Positions 1-9,071 are shown, numbered from the stretch's first letter. The stretch: 64,000 nt of DNA from Collinsella tanakaei (GCF_021531055.1 NZ_JADYTL010000002.1:272483-336482); one strand, 5' to 3'. Notes: generated by a model not told the origin, from the sequence alone. Made by a program: numbers and translations.

Positions 1-931
1 AATCCATGTGGGTGGCGTTCTGGGCGAGCAGCTCCTTCTCGAGCGCGGCGATGCCCGCGTCGTCACCGGCGGCGTACAGCTTCGTGCGCTGCTCCATGGC
101 GGCATAGGGAGCCCAGCTCTTGGGGATCACGATGTCGGCGCCCTCGAAGGCCTCGGCCATGGTGCCGACCTGCTTGAAGGTGGAGCCGGACTCGGCGGCG
201 TAACCCTTGGCCTTCTCGACCAGGTCGGGCATGAGGTCGTAGCCCTCGGGATGGGCCAGCGTCACGTCCATGCCGAAGCGCGGAAGCAGGGTGATCAGCG
301 ACTGCGGGCAGGACAGCGGCTTGCCGTAGGAGGGCGAGTAGGCCCAGGTCACGGCGACCTTCTTGCCGCGCAGGTTCTCCAGACCGCCGAACTCCTCGAT
401 GAGGTAGAGCATGTCGGCGGAGGACTGGGTCGGGTGATCGGAGTCGGACTGCAGGGAGATCAGCGTCGGACGATGGTCGAGCACGCCGTCCTTGTAGGCC
501 TCGTCGACGGACTCGGCGACCTCGGCCATGTAGGCGTCGCCGGCACCGATGTACATGTCGTCGCGGATGCCGATGACGTCGGCCATGAACGAGATCATCG
601 TGGCGGTCTCGCGGACGGTCTCGCCGTGGGCGATCTGGGACTTCTTCTCATCGAGGTCCTGCAGCTCGAGACCGAGCAGGTTGGTGGCCTTGGAGAAGGA
701 GAAGCGGGTGCGGGTGGAGTTGTCGCGGAACAGCGACACGGCGAGGCCGGAGTCGAACACGCGGGACGAGATGTTGCGCTCACGCAGGTCGCGCAGGGCG
801 GCGGCGACGGCGTAGAGGGCCTTCAGCTCGTCGGTGGACTTGTCCCAGGTGTGCAGGAAGTCGGCGTCGTACATGCCGGCGAAGTCGAGACCGGACAGCT
901 CCTCGAGCAGCTCGTTGAAGGACTTGGCCAT
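1..931 (-). CDS. ygeW: YgeW-type knotted carbamoyltransferase, partial (3' end outside window)
   Basis: About 310 N-terminal residues of an aspartate/ornithine carbamoyltransferase-fold protein; the frame stays open to the window edge, so roughly the last 80-90 residues of a family of about 395 are missing. The carbamoyl-phosphate loop reads SLFRDNSTRTRF, with the S-T-R-T-R signature, followed by conserved HPTQ (DSDHPTQSSADM). The ATG at 931 is preceded by AGAGAGGAT, matching the leader of the next gene. YgeW family members are grouped with selenium-linked purine and diaminopropionate metabolism; the true substrate is not settled. It lies downstream of ygeY and ygeX on the same strand, so co-transcription is likely apart from a hairpin in the gap. 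Assignment to YgeW rather than ArgF or PyrB rests on this context and the long N-terminal region. Confidence 0.85.
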   Translation of the reverse strand, partial: MAKSFNELLEELSGLDFAGMYDADFLHTWDKSTDELKALYAVAAALRDLRERNISSRVFDSGLAVSLFRDNSTRTRFSFSKATNLLGLELQDLDEKKSQIAHGETVRETATMISFMADVIGIRDDMYIGAGDAYMAEVAESVDEAYKDGVLDHRPTLISLQSDSDHPTQSSADMLYLIEEFGGLENLRGKKVAVTWAYSPSYGKPLSCPQSLITLLPRFGMDVTLAHPEGYDLMPDLVEKAKGYAAESGSTFKQVGTMAEAFEGADIVIPKSWAPYAAMEQRTKLYAAGDDAGIAALEKELLAQNATHMD

Positions 932-997
932 GGTGAGATCCTCTCTCTTGAGCCCTGCCTCACAGGGCACTTGCAAACGGGTTCATCCCCTGTCCCA

Positions 998-1084
998 TGT
1001 CCCAAAAGGGGCCAGGAGAAAAATGGGACACGGCGTGGCGCCCATCCCGGATGTCCCAATTTTCTCCTGGCCCCTTTTGGGACA
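998..1084. repeat. Inverted pair of the TGTCCCAAAAGGGGCCAGGA repeat family
   Basis: Two 33-bp copies (998-1030 and 1052-1084) face each other across a 21-nt loop, giving a long stem-loop between ygeY and ygeW. The same element recurs at 20405-20437, 20460-20492, 21966-21997, 25079-25112 and 28531-28561, always between genes. It could act as a terminator or mRNA-stability hairpin; that role is inferred. Confidence 0.85.
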
Positions 1085-1168
1085 TGGGAGGACTGGGACG
1101 GTGACCGGCGGGCCCGCGCGGCAAAGCATGGGGAAAACGCGCGGGCACCGGTCGGGCAAAAGGAGCGG

Positions 1169-2575
1169 CTACTTGATGTCGTTATCCGTGGCGCCGGCGC
1201 GGAACACGGTCACGTCGCCGGTCTTCTTGGACGGATCGTAGAGGTTGAGCGCGGCGGTGTAGAGCGCGGCGCAGGTCACGAGGTCCTGCTTGTAGGTGAC
1301 CTCGTTGGGGGCGTGCGCCTGGCTCTCGGCGCCGGGGCCGAAGCCCACGCAGGGGATGCCGTAGCGGCCCTGGATGGAGACGCAGTTGGTGGAGAAGGTC
1401 CACTTGTCGGTCAGCGGACGGCCGGCGCGCTTGTCCATGGACTGCTCCACACCGATGCGCTCGGTGCCGTACAGCTCGTGGTGGGCGTCGACGAGCGCCT
1501 GGACATGCGCGGCGTTCTCGGCGTTGATCCAGGTCGGGAAGTAGGCCTCGGTCTCGTAGACGGTGCCCTTCCAGCTGGGACGGTCGTACATGTACATGGA
1601 GACCTCGACGTCCTCACCGTACTTCTTGACGGACGGAAGGTCGCGGATCTCCTGCAGGCAGGAGTCCCAGGTCTCGCCGGCGGTCATGCGGCGGTCGATG
1701 GAGATCGCGCAGGAGTCGGCCACGGCGCAGCGGGAGGGCGAGGTGTAGAAGATCTGGGAGACGGTGCAGGTGCCGCGGCCCAGGAAGCGGGCGTCCATGT
1801 AGTGCTCGGGGTTGTACTTGGGGTCGAGCATCTTGACAAGGCCCTTGATGTCGGTGGACTCGTCGCAACCGTTGTTGTTGAGGGCGCGGACGTCGGCGAT
1901 GATGTCGGCCATCTTGTAGATGGCGTTGTCGCCGCGGTCGGGCGCGGAGCCGTGGCAGGAGATGCCGTGGACGTCGACGCGGATCTCCATGCGGCCGCGG
2001 TGACCACGGTAGATGCCGCCGTCGGTGGGCTCGGTGGAGATCACGAACTCGATCTTCTCACGCGCGTCCTCGGGGCCGTCGAAGTACTTGTTGACGATGT
2101 ACTGCCAGCACATGCCGTCGCAGTCCTCTTCCTGGACGGAGCCGACGACCATGATCTTGTAGCCCTCGGGGATGAGGCCCATGTCCTTCATCATCTTGGC
2201 GGCGTAGGTGGCCGACGCCATGCCGCCCTCCTGGTCGGAGCCACCGCGGCCGTAGATGACCTCGTCGTCCTCGTAGCCCTCGTAGGGGTCGTGGGTCCAG
2301 TTGTCTCGGTTGCCGATGCCGACGGTGTCGATGTGGGAGTCGATGGCGATGATCTTGTCGCCCTCGCCCATCCAACCGATCACGTTGCCGAGGCCGTCGA
2401 CCTCGACCTTGTCGTAGCCGAGCTTCTCCATCTCGGCCTTGATGCAGGCGACGACCTCGCCCTCCTCGCAGGACTCGGACGGGTGGCTGATCATGGCGCG
2501 CAGGAAGGCGGTCATGTCGGGGCCGTAGTTGGCGGCTGCCTGCTTGATGGCGTCGAAGTCGAGTTCCTTGGTCAT
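1169..2575 (-). CDS. ygeY: YgeY family M20-type metallohydrolase
   Basis: A 468-residue dinuclear zinc peptidase/deacylase of the M20 family. Visible metal-site motifs are DSHIDTVG (His81, Asp83), [10 protein letters not shown] (Asp114) and the Glu pair in VQEEDCDG. The frame is open a further 61 codons upstream, but the ATG at 2575 has an AGAGAGGAT ribosome site and begins a family-like [14 protein letters not shown]; the extra upstream codons run through an intergenic hairpin and are not coding. YgeY belongs to the selenium-metabolism-linked set conserved with YgeX, YgeW and YgfK; the physiological substrate is unproven. It is flanked by ygeX upstream and ygeW downstream on the same strand. 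Confidence 0.9.
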   Translation of the reverse strand: MTKELDFDAIKQAAANYGPDMTAFLRAMISHPSESCEEGEVVACIKAEMEKLGYDKVEVDGLGNVIGWMGEGDKIIAIDSHIDTVGIGNRDNWTHDPYEGYEDDEVIYGRGGSDQEGGMASATYAAKMMKDMGLIPEGYKIMVVGSVQEEDCDGMCWQYIVNKYFDGPEDAREKIEFVISTEPTDGGIYRGHRGRMEIRVDVHGISCHGSAPDRGDNAIYKMADIIADVRALNNNGCDESTDIKGLVKMLDPKYNPEHYMDARFLGRGTCTVSQIFYTSPSRCAVADSCAISIDRRMTAGETWDSCLQEIRDLPSVKKYGEDVEVSMYMYDRPSWKGTVYETEAYFPTWINAENAAHVQALVDAHHELYGTERIGVEQSMDKRAGRPLTDKWTFSTNCVSIQGRYGIPCVGFGPGAESQAHAPNEVTYKQDLVTCAALYTAALNLYDPSKKTGDVTVFRAGATDNDIK

Positions 2576-2622
2576 GGGGCTCAAATCCTCTCTTTGGATG
2601 ATGATGGACGTATCGGGCGGGC

Positions 2623-2705
2623 GGGAGGCCCCATATGCCTCCGTGCTCAAACAGTCCTCGCGCTTCGCGCTGCGGAACTGCGCGCGGAGGCATATGGGGC
2701 CTCCC
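2623..2705. repeat. Intergenic hairpin with perfect 21-bp arms
   Basis: Arms at 2623-2643 and 2685-2705 are exact inverted copies (GGGAGGCCCCATATGCCTCC core) separated by 41 nt. It lies between ygeX and ygeY. No second copy was seen in the window. Confidence 0.85.
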
Positions 2706-2822
2706 TCGCACAGCCGGTTCCTCCTCAGCGTCCGACGCGGCGGACAGTCGGACTGCAACTCAATCGATCTGCCACCCTCTCTCGTTGCGGAAGGGAAGAT
2801 GGCGCGTCGCTTCGCGACGCCT

Positions 2823-4037
2823 TTAGCAGGAGGGGTAGGCGCCGTCCCAGACGACCTTGCGGTAGTTGACCGGGTCGGTGTCGCCCTCGGTGGAGAACAG
2901 CAGCACCGAGCTCTCGGCGGTCAGGCCGATGGTCTCGCGCAGGTCGGCGTACTCGTCGGACTCCATGAGGGTCGTGATGAGGCCCGTGCCCACGGCACCG
3001 GACTCGCCGGAGATCACGCGGGGGTCGCCCGTCAGCGGGGCGCCGAGCACGCGCATGCCCTTGGCGGCCACCCAGTTGGGGCAGGCCACGAAGACCGATA
3101 CGTGGTTGCGCAGGATGTCCCAGCCGAGCGTGTTGGGCTCACCGCAGGCCAGACCGGCCATGATCGTGGGCATGTCGCCGTCCACGATGCGGGGCTCACC
3201 GTCGCCGGCCACCGCGCCCTTGTACAGGCACGCGGCCTCGTCGGCCTCCATGACCACGAAGGTCGGCGGGTTGTCGGGGAAGCGGTTCACGAAGTAGCCC
3301 ACCACGGCGCCCGCGAGGCTGCCCACGCCGGCCTGCACGAACACGTGCGTCGGGCGCTCCACGCCGGCCTCGGCGTACTGCTCGGCGGCCTCGGAAGCCA
3401 TGGTGCCGTAGCCCTCCATGATCCAGCTCGGGATCTCCTCGTAGCCGTCCCAGGCGGTGTCCTGGACGATGACGCCGTTCTCGCAGGCGTCGGCCTCGGC
3501 GGCGGCCATGCGGACGCACTCGTCGTAGTTGACGTCCTCGATGGTGACCTGGGCGCCCTCGGCGGCGATGTTGTCGAAGCGGCTCTTCACGGAACCCTTG
3601 GGCATGTGCACGACGGCCTTCTGGCCGAGCTTGTTGGCAGCCCACGCCACGCCGCGGCCGTGGTTGCCGTCGGTGGCGGTGAAGAAGGTGGCCTGGCCGA
3701 AGTCACGGGCGAGCTCGTCGCTCGTGAGGTAGTCGTAGGTCATCTCGGACACGGGCTTGCCGGTCTTCTCGGCGATATAGCTCGCCATGGCAAACGACCC
3801 GCCCAGCACCTTGAAGGCGTTCAGGCCGAAGCGATAGCTCTCGTCCTTGACCGCCAGGTTGGCGAGTCCCAGGTCGGCGGCGAGCGCATCGAGCTTCGCC
3901 AGCGGCGTCACGCTGTACTGCGGGAAGCTCTGGTGGAAGGCGCGCGCCTCGCCCACGTGCTCGAGCGACATGATGCCCAGGTGAGCGTCATCGCTCTTGG
4001 GCATGGTGTTCGCTACCCATTTGATTGTCTCGGCCAT
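2823..4037 (-). CDS. ygeX: 2,3-diaminopropionate ammonia-lyase
   Basis: A 404-residue fold-type II PLP enzyme (DpaL). It converts 2,3-diaminopropionate to pyruvate and two ammonia by way of 2-aminoacrylate. The PLP lysine is Lys76 in [15 protein letters not shown]; the phosphate-binding glycine-rich loop and TDGNHG ([15 protein letters not shown]) are present. Length matches the family. The ATG at 4037 is preceded by a purine-rich AAAGGAGAATG site. It leads a minus-strand group with ygeY and ygeW and is divergent from a YheO-type regulator. Diaminopropionate is a proposed intermediate in anaerobic uric acid breakdown, which links this gene to the purine block near 25.5-34.7 kb. The aminoacrylate by-product is the substrate of RidA, encoded at 36,204. 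Confidence 0.95.
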   Translation of the reverse strand: MAETIKWVANTMPKSDDAHLGIMSLEHVGEARAFHQSFPQYSVTPLAKLDALAADLGLANLAVKDESYRFGLNAFKVLGGSFAMASYIAEKTGKPVSEMTYDYLTSDELARDFGQATFFTATDGNHGRGVAWAANKLGQKAVVHMPKGSVKSRFDNIAAEGAQVTIEDVNYDECVRMAAAEADACENGVIVQDTAWDGYEEIPSWIMEGYGTMASEAAEQYAEAGVERPTHVFVQAGVGSLAGAVVGYFVNRFPDNPPTFVVMEADEAACLYKGAVAGDGEPRIVDGDMPTIMAGLACGEPNTLGWDILRNHVSVFVACPNWVAAKGMRVLGAPLTGDPRVISGESGAVGTGLITTLMESDEYADLRETIGLTAESSVLLFSTEGDTDPVNYRKVVWDGAYPSC

Positions 4038-4154
4038 GCTTTACATTCTCCTTTGCCGATCCTTTGTAAGGCCCCGCAGATACGCGCATCGCCGGTTCGG
4101 ACCGCTCCGTCCGGTGGCTCAACTTTTATCAGGCGGCCAAACAAAAAGTTTTGC

Positions 4155-4190
4155 TGAGAAAGTTTTATCACATGTGAGAGAAAATTGTCC
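4155..4190. promoter_or_regulatory. Two operator-like 16-mers upstream of ygeX
   Basis: TGAGAAAGTTTTATCA at 4155-4170 and TGAGAGAAAATTGTCC at 4175-4190 start exactly 20 bp apart. Each has a TGA...TCA-type dyad. A pair of similar sites with the same 20-bp register precedes ridA (36741-36776). A weaker third match lies at 4116-4131. The remainder of the 281-bp divergent region also carries two ACAAAAAGTTT direct repeats, near 4141 and 4290. Confidence 0.5.
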
Positions 4191-4318
4191 AGACTCTTTG
4201 TAAGGTTATGCGACCGGTAGAAAAGCGCCGCTAAACGGTATTTTTGCGGGTGGATTGTACGATGTGTCCATTTCTGTCAGGATAAACCTAACAAAAAGTT
4301 TGGAAGGAGCTTACCGGG

Positions 4319-4960
4319 ATGACTCCTGCGCAGATCGAATTCTACAAGCGCCTCGCCCATGGGCTCGCTTTGCAGTTTGGCCCCAACTGCGAGATCGTGG
4401 TGCATGATCTGGAGGCCGACGACCTTGACCATTCCATCGTGGCGATCGAGAACGGCCATATCAGCGGACGGCGCCTGGGCGACGGTCCCAGCCACGTGGT
4501 GCTCGAGGCTTTGAACGACGACGCCGACAAGCTGCACGACCGTCCCCCCTACCTCACCAAGACCGAGGACGGCAAGCTGCTCAAGTCGAGCACGATCTTC
4601 ATCCGCGACGATGCGGGCTGGCCCCGCGGGATCCTGGCGATCAACTTCGACATCACGCTCATGACGGCGTTCTCGAACACGCTCGGGTCGCTCATCGGCA
4701 CCGACGGCAGCGTCGCCGAGCCCGAGCCCATCACCAAGAACATCGGCGATTTGCTCGACGACCTGTTCCGCGAGTGCGAGCAGATGGTCGGCAAGCCGGC
4801 GGCGCTCATGACCAAGGAGGAGCGTGTGCGGGCGATCGGCTACCTGGACGAGCGCGGCGCGTTTTTGATCCGCGAGTCGAGCCAGAAGGCCTGCGAGTTC
4901 TTCGGCATCTCCAAGTACAGCTTCTACAGCTACCTCGACGAAGCCAAAGCCTCCGACTAA
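4319..4960 (+). CDS. YheO/DauR-type transcriptional regulator (PAS-like + HTH)
   Basis: 213 residues. The N-terminal half (about 1-115) matches the YheO-like PAS domain: EIVVHDLEADDLDHSIVAIENGHISGR, then a segment ending in RGILAINFDIT. The C-terminal half (about 145-210) is the DauR-type helix-turn-helix (ERVRAIGYLDERGAFLIRES then ISKYSFYSYL). The start at 4319 follows GGAAGGAG. Regulators of this family control amino-acid catabolic operons; here it diverges from ygeX, so ygeX/ygeY/ygeW are the obvious candidate targets. A second family member lies at 35,121 beside the purine permease. The ligand is unknown. Confidence 0.85.
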   Translation: MTPAQIEFYKRLAHGLALQFGPNCEIVVHDLEADDLDHSIVAIENGHISGRRLGDGPSHVVLEALNDDADKLHDRPPYLTKTEDGKLLKSSTIFIRDDAGWPRGILAINFDITLMTAFSNTLGSLIGTDGSVAEPEPITKNIGDLLDDLFRECEQMVGKPAALMTKEERVRAIGYLDERGAFLIRESSQKACEFFGISKYSFYSYLDEAKASD

Positions 4961-4977
4961 GTTTGGTGCGGGGGTGG

Positions 4978-5035
4978 CAAGATGGTGCCGGGTGCAAACT
5001 TGTCTCCTGACAAGTTTGCACCCGGCACCATCTTG
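4978..5035. repeat. Palindrome of the GACAAGATGGTGCC repeat family
   Basis: Arms 4978-5004 and 5009-5035 are perfect inverted copies (27 bp) around TCCT. Single 29-bp copies recur at 5218-5246 and 5292-5320, so three loci of this family lie in one 343-bp stretch. The first follows the regulator stop codon and may end its transcript. Confidence 0.85.
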
Positions 5036-5065
5036 TCGCGTATCACGGCGATTTTCGATACCCCC

Positions 5066-5190
5066 GTCTACGGTTCGGTTTTGAGGGCATCTACCGAGTA
5101 GGACCGTCTTTCGGCTCGAAGGGCCCGCAGGTACAGAGCTTGCCGATTCTTTTGCTACTCGACAAACCCCTCAAAAACCGAACCGTAAAC
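5066..5190. repeat. About 125-bp imperfect inverted element (TACGGTTCGGTTTTG family), copy 1
   Basis: The left arm (about 5066-5100) and right arm (about 5155-5190) are imperfect inverted copies ending in TACGGTTCGG and CCGAACCGTA. A related element with similar internal sequence (CGCAGGT..., CTCAAAA-CCGAACC) lies at 35917-36043. No coding frame is credible. Confidence 0.7.
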
Positions 5191-5217
5191 GAGCCTGCCG
5201 GTTTTCCGTCAACGAGC

Positions 5218-5320
5218 GACAAGTTTGCACCTGGCACCATCTTGTCAACGGCGCGTTTACCGGACGGTGGAGGCCTTTCCCTATCATGGGCGACAAGATT
5301 GAACCTGGCACCATCTTGTC
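5218..5320. repeat. Two single copies of the GACAAG...CTTGTC repeat
   Basis: 5218-5246 and 5292-5320 are 29-bp copies. The second ends directly before the GGAAGGAA ribosome site of the next gene, so it lies in that gene's 5' leader and could form a hairpin affecting translation. Confidence 0.75.
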
Positions 5321-5333
5321 GGAAGGAACTTAC

Positions 5334-6152
5334 ATGCTGAAGGATGCGATCATGGGATTGGCAGTCGGCGATGCGCTGGGCGTGCCGTACGAGTTCCGCG
5401 CGCGCGACACGTACCAAGCCTCCGAGGATATGGTCGGCGGCGGTTTTCACAGACAGCCGGCGGGCACGTTCTCGGACGATACGTCCATGACGCTCGCCAC
5501 CTGCGACAGCCTGCGCGCAACCGGAGGCGCGGTGGATGTCGACGACATGCGCCGTCGCTTTATCGCTTGGATGGAGCAGGGCGCATACGCCATCGACGGC
5601 CGCGTGTTCGACATCGGCGGCACCACGGCAGCCGCCCTGCGCGCGGGCGTCGGTGCTGCCGGCGAGCACGACAACGGCAACGGCTCGCTCATGCGCATCC
5701 TGCCGCTCGCCTTCACCGACGCCACCGACGACCAGATCGCGCAGGTCTCCGCCATCACGCATGCGCATAGCACGTCGCGCCGCGCGTGCGTGACCTACGT
5801 GCACCTGGCGCGCGACCTTGCCGCGGGCATGTCGGTTGCCGATGCGATCGCGCGCATCGAGGACACCACGGCACCGTTTACCCGCCTGCACGACATCGCT
5901 CAGCTCCCCCGTCACGAGATCCACTCGAGCGGCTACGTGGTCGACACGCTCGAGGCAGCCCTGTGGTGCCTTGCCACCACGACGAGCTATGCCGACTGCG
6001 TACTCGCCGCCGTGAATCTCGGCGAGGACACCGACACCGTCGCCGCAGTGGCAGGCGGCCTGGCGGGCATCGTCTACGGTGCGGCCGGCATCCCCGGGCG
6101 ATGGCTCGACGCCCTCCGTGGCCGCGACATCATCGACCGCTGTCTGTTCTGA
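5334..6152 (+). CDS. ADP-ribosylglycohydrolase family protein
   Basis: 272 residues of the DraG/ADP-ribosylglycohydrolase fold, which removes ADP-ribose from proteins or small molecules using a two-metal centre. Signature segments: AIMGLAVGDALGVPYEF at the N-terminus, GTFSDDTSMTL (Asp48, Asp49 as metal ligands), NGNGSLMRILPL, SGYVVDTLEAALWCL and the C-terminal NLGEDTDTVAAVAGGLAG with metal-binding Asp residues. ATG at 5334 is chosen because GGAAGGAA lies just upstream; the frame extends 16 codons further, but only through a repeat. The specific substrate is unknown. Other ADP-ribose-related genes (DUF3990 at 10,088; macro domain at 23,932) lie in the same region. Confidence 0.92.
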   Translation: MLKDAIMGLAVGDALGVPYEFRARDTYQASEDMVGGGFHRQPAGTFSDDTSMTLATCDSLRATGGAVDVDDMRRRFIAWMEQGAYAIDGRVFDIGGTTAAALRAGVGAAGEHDNGNGSLMRILPLAFTDATDDQIAQVSAITHAHSTSRRACVTYVHLARDLAAGMSVADAIARIEDTTAPFTRLHDIAQLPRHEIHSSGYVVDTLEAALWCLATTTSYADCVLAAVNLGEDTDTVAAVAGGLAGIVYGAAGIPGRWLDALRGRDIIDRCLF

Positions 6153-6236
6153 GCGAATAACGAAGAACGACCTCGGAACCGCCGCATGACGCACAACGAG
6201 CGGACCCCAAATCAACCGGTTCCGACCCGTGGCGAT

Positions 6237-6316
6237 GGGTTAGAACGAACACGTCCCCAAACGACCCATCAGGTGTGGGTTGGAACGAACACGTCCCCAA
6301 ACGACCCATCAGGTGT
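6237..6316. repeat. Two tandem 40-bp copies of the GAACACGTCCCC repeat family
   Basis: Units 6237-6276 and 6277-6316 differ at one base. Each contains GAACACGTCCCC bracketed by GGGTT and CGACCC. Other loci: 18616-18646, 18829-18859, 25391-25510, 31620-31699. Confidence 0.85.
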
Positions 6317-6353
6317 GGCACAGGGACCATGGTATGGCGAACACGGCTACCGC

Positions 6354-6359
6354 TATAAT
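6354..6359 (+). promoter_or_regulatory. Perfect TATAAT -10 element
   Basis: TATAAT 46 bp before the membrane-protein start, immediately after the tandem repeat. No clear -35 hexamer is seen at 17 bp. Confidence 0.5.
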
Positions 6360-6404
6360 GACTCGACACGATACCGTTTCGTCACGAGCCATCGAGGTAG
6401 CGAT

Positions 6405-6842
6405 ATGAAGAAGTCCACCTTCCTTGCGAATTTCGCCGTCTGGGTCGCCATCGCGGCGGTCTGCTGCGCCTTTCTGGTCTGGTACAACACGGGCGACACG
6501 GAGGCCGCGCGCACGGCCGCGCTCGCGACCGTCCCGGGCACCGTGGGCATCGTGCTCGCCGCACCCGTACTGCTCTACGCCATCGGCGCCGTGGGCGGCC
6601 TGCTGTTCGTCTACCTCAAGAAGGTCCATGTGACGAGCACCATCAAGTCCGGCTGCTTCATCCCCGCGACGCTCGCGCTCGCGCTGTTCGTCGCCGCGGT
6701 CGTGCCGGTCATCTCGCTCGGCGTGGACGAGGGACTCGCCCTGCCCACGGTCATCGTGGTCTACAGCGCCAGCATGGCGCCGCTGCTGATCGTCGCGCTC
6801 GGCGTCCTCTACGCCGTCGGCATCGCCCCGCTCAAGGAGTAG
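6405..6842 (+). CDS. Small four-helix membrane protein, unknown function
   Basis: 145 residues with about four hydrophobic segments (residues 8-27, 45-68, 80-103 and 115-140) and short charged loops; it ends in IAPLKE. No recognised domain. The start at 6405 has GAGGTAG upstream and lies downstream of a TATAAT; upstream in-frame codons cover the tandem repeats and are not used. It stands alone between an ADP-ribosylglycohydrolase and a minus-strand HAD phosphatase. Function cannot be inferred. Confidence 0.75.
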   Translation: MKKSTFLANFAVWVAIAAVCCAFLVWYNTGDTEAARTAALATVPGTVGIVLAAPVLLYAIGAVGGLLFVYLKKVHVTSTIKSGCFIPATLALALFVAAVVPVISLGVDEGLALPTVIVVYSASMAPLLIVALGVLYAVGIAPLKE

Positions 6843-6926
6843 CGGGCACGCCAGCCACCGGACGCCACCGATCGCAATCGGCTTTCGGCCGCCTGCAACC
6901 CGCAAGCGCAAACCACCCGCACGGCC

Positions 6927-7760
6927 CTACGCCGTAAACGGCCACTCCCCTGCCGCCAGGGCCTCGATCGCCGCCGCGACGGCGTCGTCCTCGCAGCGGC
7001 CGATATGCCAACGCGCCCGCTCGGCGGCATCCTGCGAGGCGTTTTCCACCGCAACGGCATGCCCCGCGACCTCGAACATCGTCACATCGTTGCCCGCGTC
7101 GCCGAACACCACGACCTCGTCGGCGGTCACCCCGAGGTGCTTGCAGAGCACGCGCAAGGCGCTGCCCTTGTTCCAACCCGTCGGCATGATGTTGGAGAAC
7201 CCCGCCATGGGCACGTCGAAATCCAGGCCGTCGATCGCGTCGTTCAGCTGCTCGACGAACGCCTCGGTGCCGGCGCGGTCCTCGTCGACGAAGACGTTCG
7301 CCTTGAGCACCGGCGTATCGGGTAGCGTGTCGAGAGGCACGCAGGCGCGGGCATACGGCTCGGAAACGCGCGCCAAGATCTCGCGCTCGCCCGCCACGAG
7401 CCGCGGCGTCACGCCCTCGAACACGAGCAGGCCCGCACCCGGCGCCTCGCGGACGAACTCGAGCGTGTCGCGCAGGGCGTCCGCCGGCAGCAGCTCCTCG
7501 CGGATCTTCTCGCCGGCGCAGTAGACCTCAAGGCCGTTCGTGGCGATCGCCGTGGCACAGCACGCCTCGTCGCCGCGGAAGAACGGCGCGATCTGCACGC
7601 GCCCGCGCCCGCTCGCGGGCCCCACGACCATCCCCGCATCGAGCGCCGCGTGGAACGCCGCCACCGTGCGCTCGGACACCGAGGAAGCACCTTTGGGCAT
7701 GACGGTACCGTCGATGTCGGTCATGATGAGCTTGATGCGGGACGCGGATGGGGCGGGCAT
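6927..7760 (-). CDS. Cof-type HAD superfamily phosphatase
   Basis: 277 residues. Motif I is MTDIDGTVMPKG with nucleophile Asp15 and acid Asp17. Motif II is at GPASGRGR, motif III is the lysine in WNKGSALRVL, and motif IV is VVFGDAGNDVTMF. The large cap between motifs II and III marks the IIB (Cof) type, which hydrolyses phosphosugars and other small phosphates. ATG at 7760 follows AAAGGAAG. Single-gene transcription unit as far as can be seen; the substrate cannot be predicted. Confidence 0.92.
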   Translation of the reverse strand: MPAPSASRIKLIMTDIDGTVMPKGASSVSERTVAAFHAALDAGMVVGPASGRGRVQIAPFFRGDEACCATAIATNGLEVYCAGEKIREELLPADALRDTLEFVREAPGAGLLVFEGVTPRLVAGEREILARVSEPYARACVPLDTLPDTPVLKANVFVDEDRAGTEAFVEQLNDAIDGLDFDVPMAGFSNIMPTGWNKGSALRVLCKHLGVTADEVVVFGDAGNDVTMFEVAGHAVAVENASQDAAERARWHIGRCEDDAVAAAIEALAAGEWPFTA

Positions 7761-7892
7761 GGTGCGGCTTCCTTTCGGATGGCAACTATGAGGCTATGTG
7801 TCGTTGCATCACATTGTAGTCGTGCGCACGGTAGCATATACGGACAATCAGGTGGCCGCCGATTCGCGCCCTGCGCTCAGTCGCTTCCGCGC

Positions 7893-9071
7893 TCAATCAC
7901 TCATCTGTTCGCGATACCACTCATCGCGCCTGCCGTAGATCCTCGCGATCACGCCGCAACGCGTGGTCTTGCCGCCCACGATGCCGAAACGACGCCGATA
8001 CGAGGCGAGCTCTTTCGAGGATAGGCCGATCCCGTCCGCCTCGCTATTGAACAGCGGCTCGGATACAAGGCGCCGAAGCGAAGCCGATCCGGACGCGTCG
8101 GCAAGTCGAGCGAGTTCCTGAGCACGCAGGCCCACCACCACGGCATATTCGATCAGCTCGGCCGCCGAAACCCCGGCATCGCCGATGCGCTCACCGGAAT
8201 CGGCAGCTGCCCGTAGGCGCGTCGCAAGCGTCTCGAGCCGCTCGACCACCAAAACACCCGCCGGCGTGAGGGCACGGGTGCGGATTAAGCGTTGGGACAG
8301 GGCGAGCAGCACCGACGAGGCGATGAAGACGACAATGGTCACGGGCGACGGCACGGCGCTCGAGAACCAGATAGCGCCGACCAAGCCCATGAGCACGAAC
8401 GCCACCGAAAAGCGGTTATGGCGCTCGCTAGCATGACCGTCGTCCGGATCGATTAATCCGGCTTTGGCGCATGACGACTCCGCCAATCCGGCAAACCGGT
8501 AGATCTGGTCTCCCACAACCTCGGTGGTCCACACGCTCTCGTCCATCACCTCGCGCAGATAAACACGTCGAGATCCCTCGGGAAAAATGAGATCCGTCGC
8601 CGCGCGCCCCAACTCGTCGGCGCAGTCGGGGTCGCCGCGTAGCACGAACTCCATAAGGCCGTCTTCAAGCGATGCGTGCCGGATCTCCATCACGCCAGCG
8701 CGCAACAGGCGGAGCACCGTCGCCACGAACACGCGGACCACGCCCTGATCGTTCACGACCCACGCGCACAGATCGGCCTCGAATCCGTTCGGAACAAGCT
8801 TGTGCCACGGTGCATCCACCGACACGGCGCGGTGAGACCCTGCCGCGGCGCGGTCGAGCGCCTCCTCGGCATGCGCGCGACGGTACATGCCCCATGCGAC
8901 GATCCCAACGACGCCGAAATAGATAGCCGCTACGACAAGGGAGAAAACGACCGTCGACACCGTGTCGGCGACCTCATAGGACATGAGCTCACCGCGCACC
9001 AGCGCCTCCGCCAACGCCTCGCGCAGATACTCCGGTAGATAGAACAAATCGAGCAACGACGGGGAATCCAT
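7893..9071 (-). CDS. Membrane protein, possibly related to the DUF2207 C-terminal region
   Basis: 392 residues. The first membrane helix spans about residues 40-62 (VVFSLVVAAIYFGVVGIVAW), followed by a soluble domain of about 150 residues (FVATVLRLLRAGVMEIRHA, then an acidic loop). A hydrophobic hairpin follows around 223-255, and then a basic/helical C-terminus. The order helix, ATLLxLxRxG-like segment, paired helices resembles the C-terminal part of DUF2207 proteins, but the extracellular DUF2207 domain is missing. This is a weak assignment from memory of the family layout. No operon partner is apparent. Confidence 0.7.
   Translation of the reverse strand: MDSPSLLDLFYLPEYLREALAEALVRGELMSYEVADTVSTVVFSLVVAAIYFGVVGIVAWGMYRRAHAEEALDRAAAGSHRAVSVDAPWHKLVPNGFEADLCAWVVNDQGVVRVFVATVLRLLRAGVMEIRHASLEDGLMEFVLRGDPDCADELGRAATDLIFPEGSRRVYLREVMDESVWTTEVVGDQIYRFAGLAESSCAKAGLIDPDDGHASERHNRFSVAFVLMGLVGAIWFSSAVPSPVTIVVFIASSVLLALSQRLIRTRALTPAGVLVVERLETLATRLRAAADSGERIGDAGVSAAELIEYAVVVGLRAQELARLADASGSASLRRLVSEPLFNSEADGIGLSSKELASYRRRFGIVGGKTTRCGVIARIYGRRDEWYREQMSD

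Noticed and set aside
2576..2758. A longer N-terminus for YgeY (extra 61 codons)
   Set aside because: The extension crosses a 21-bp-arm hairpin and lacks family similarity; the ATG at 2575 has a good ribosome site.
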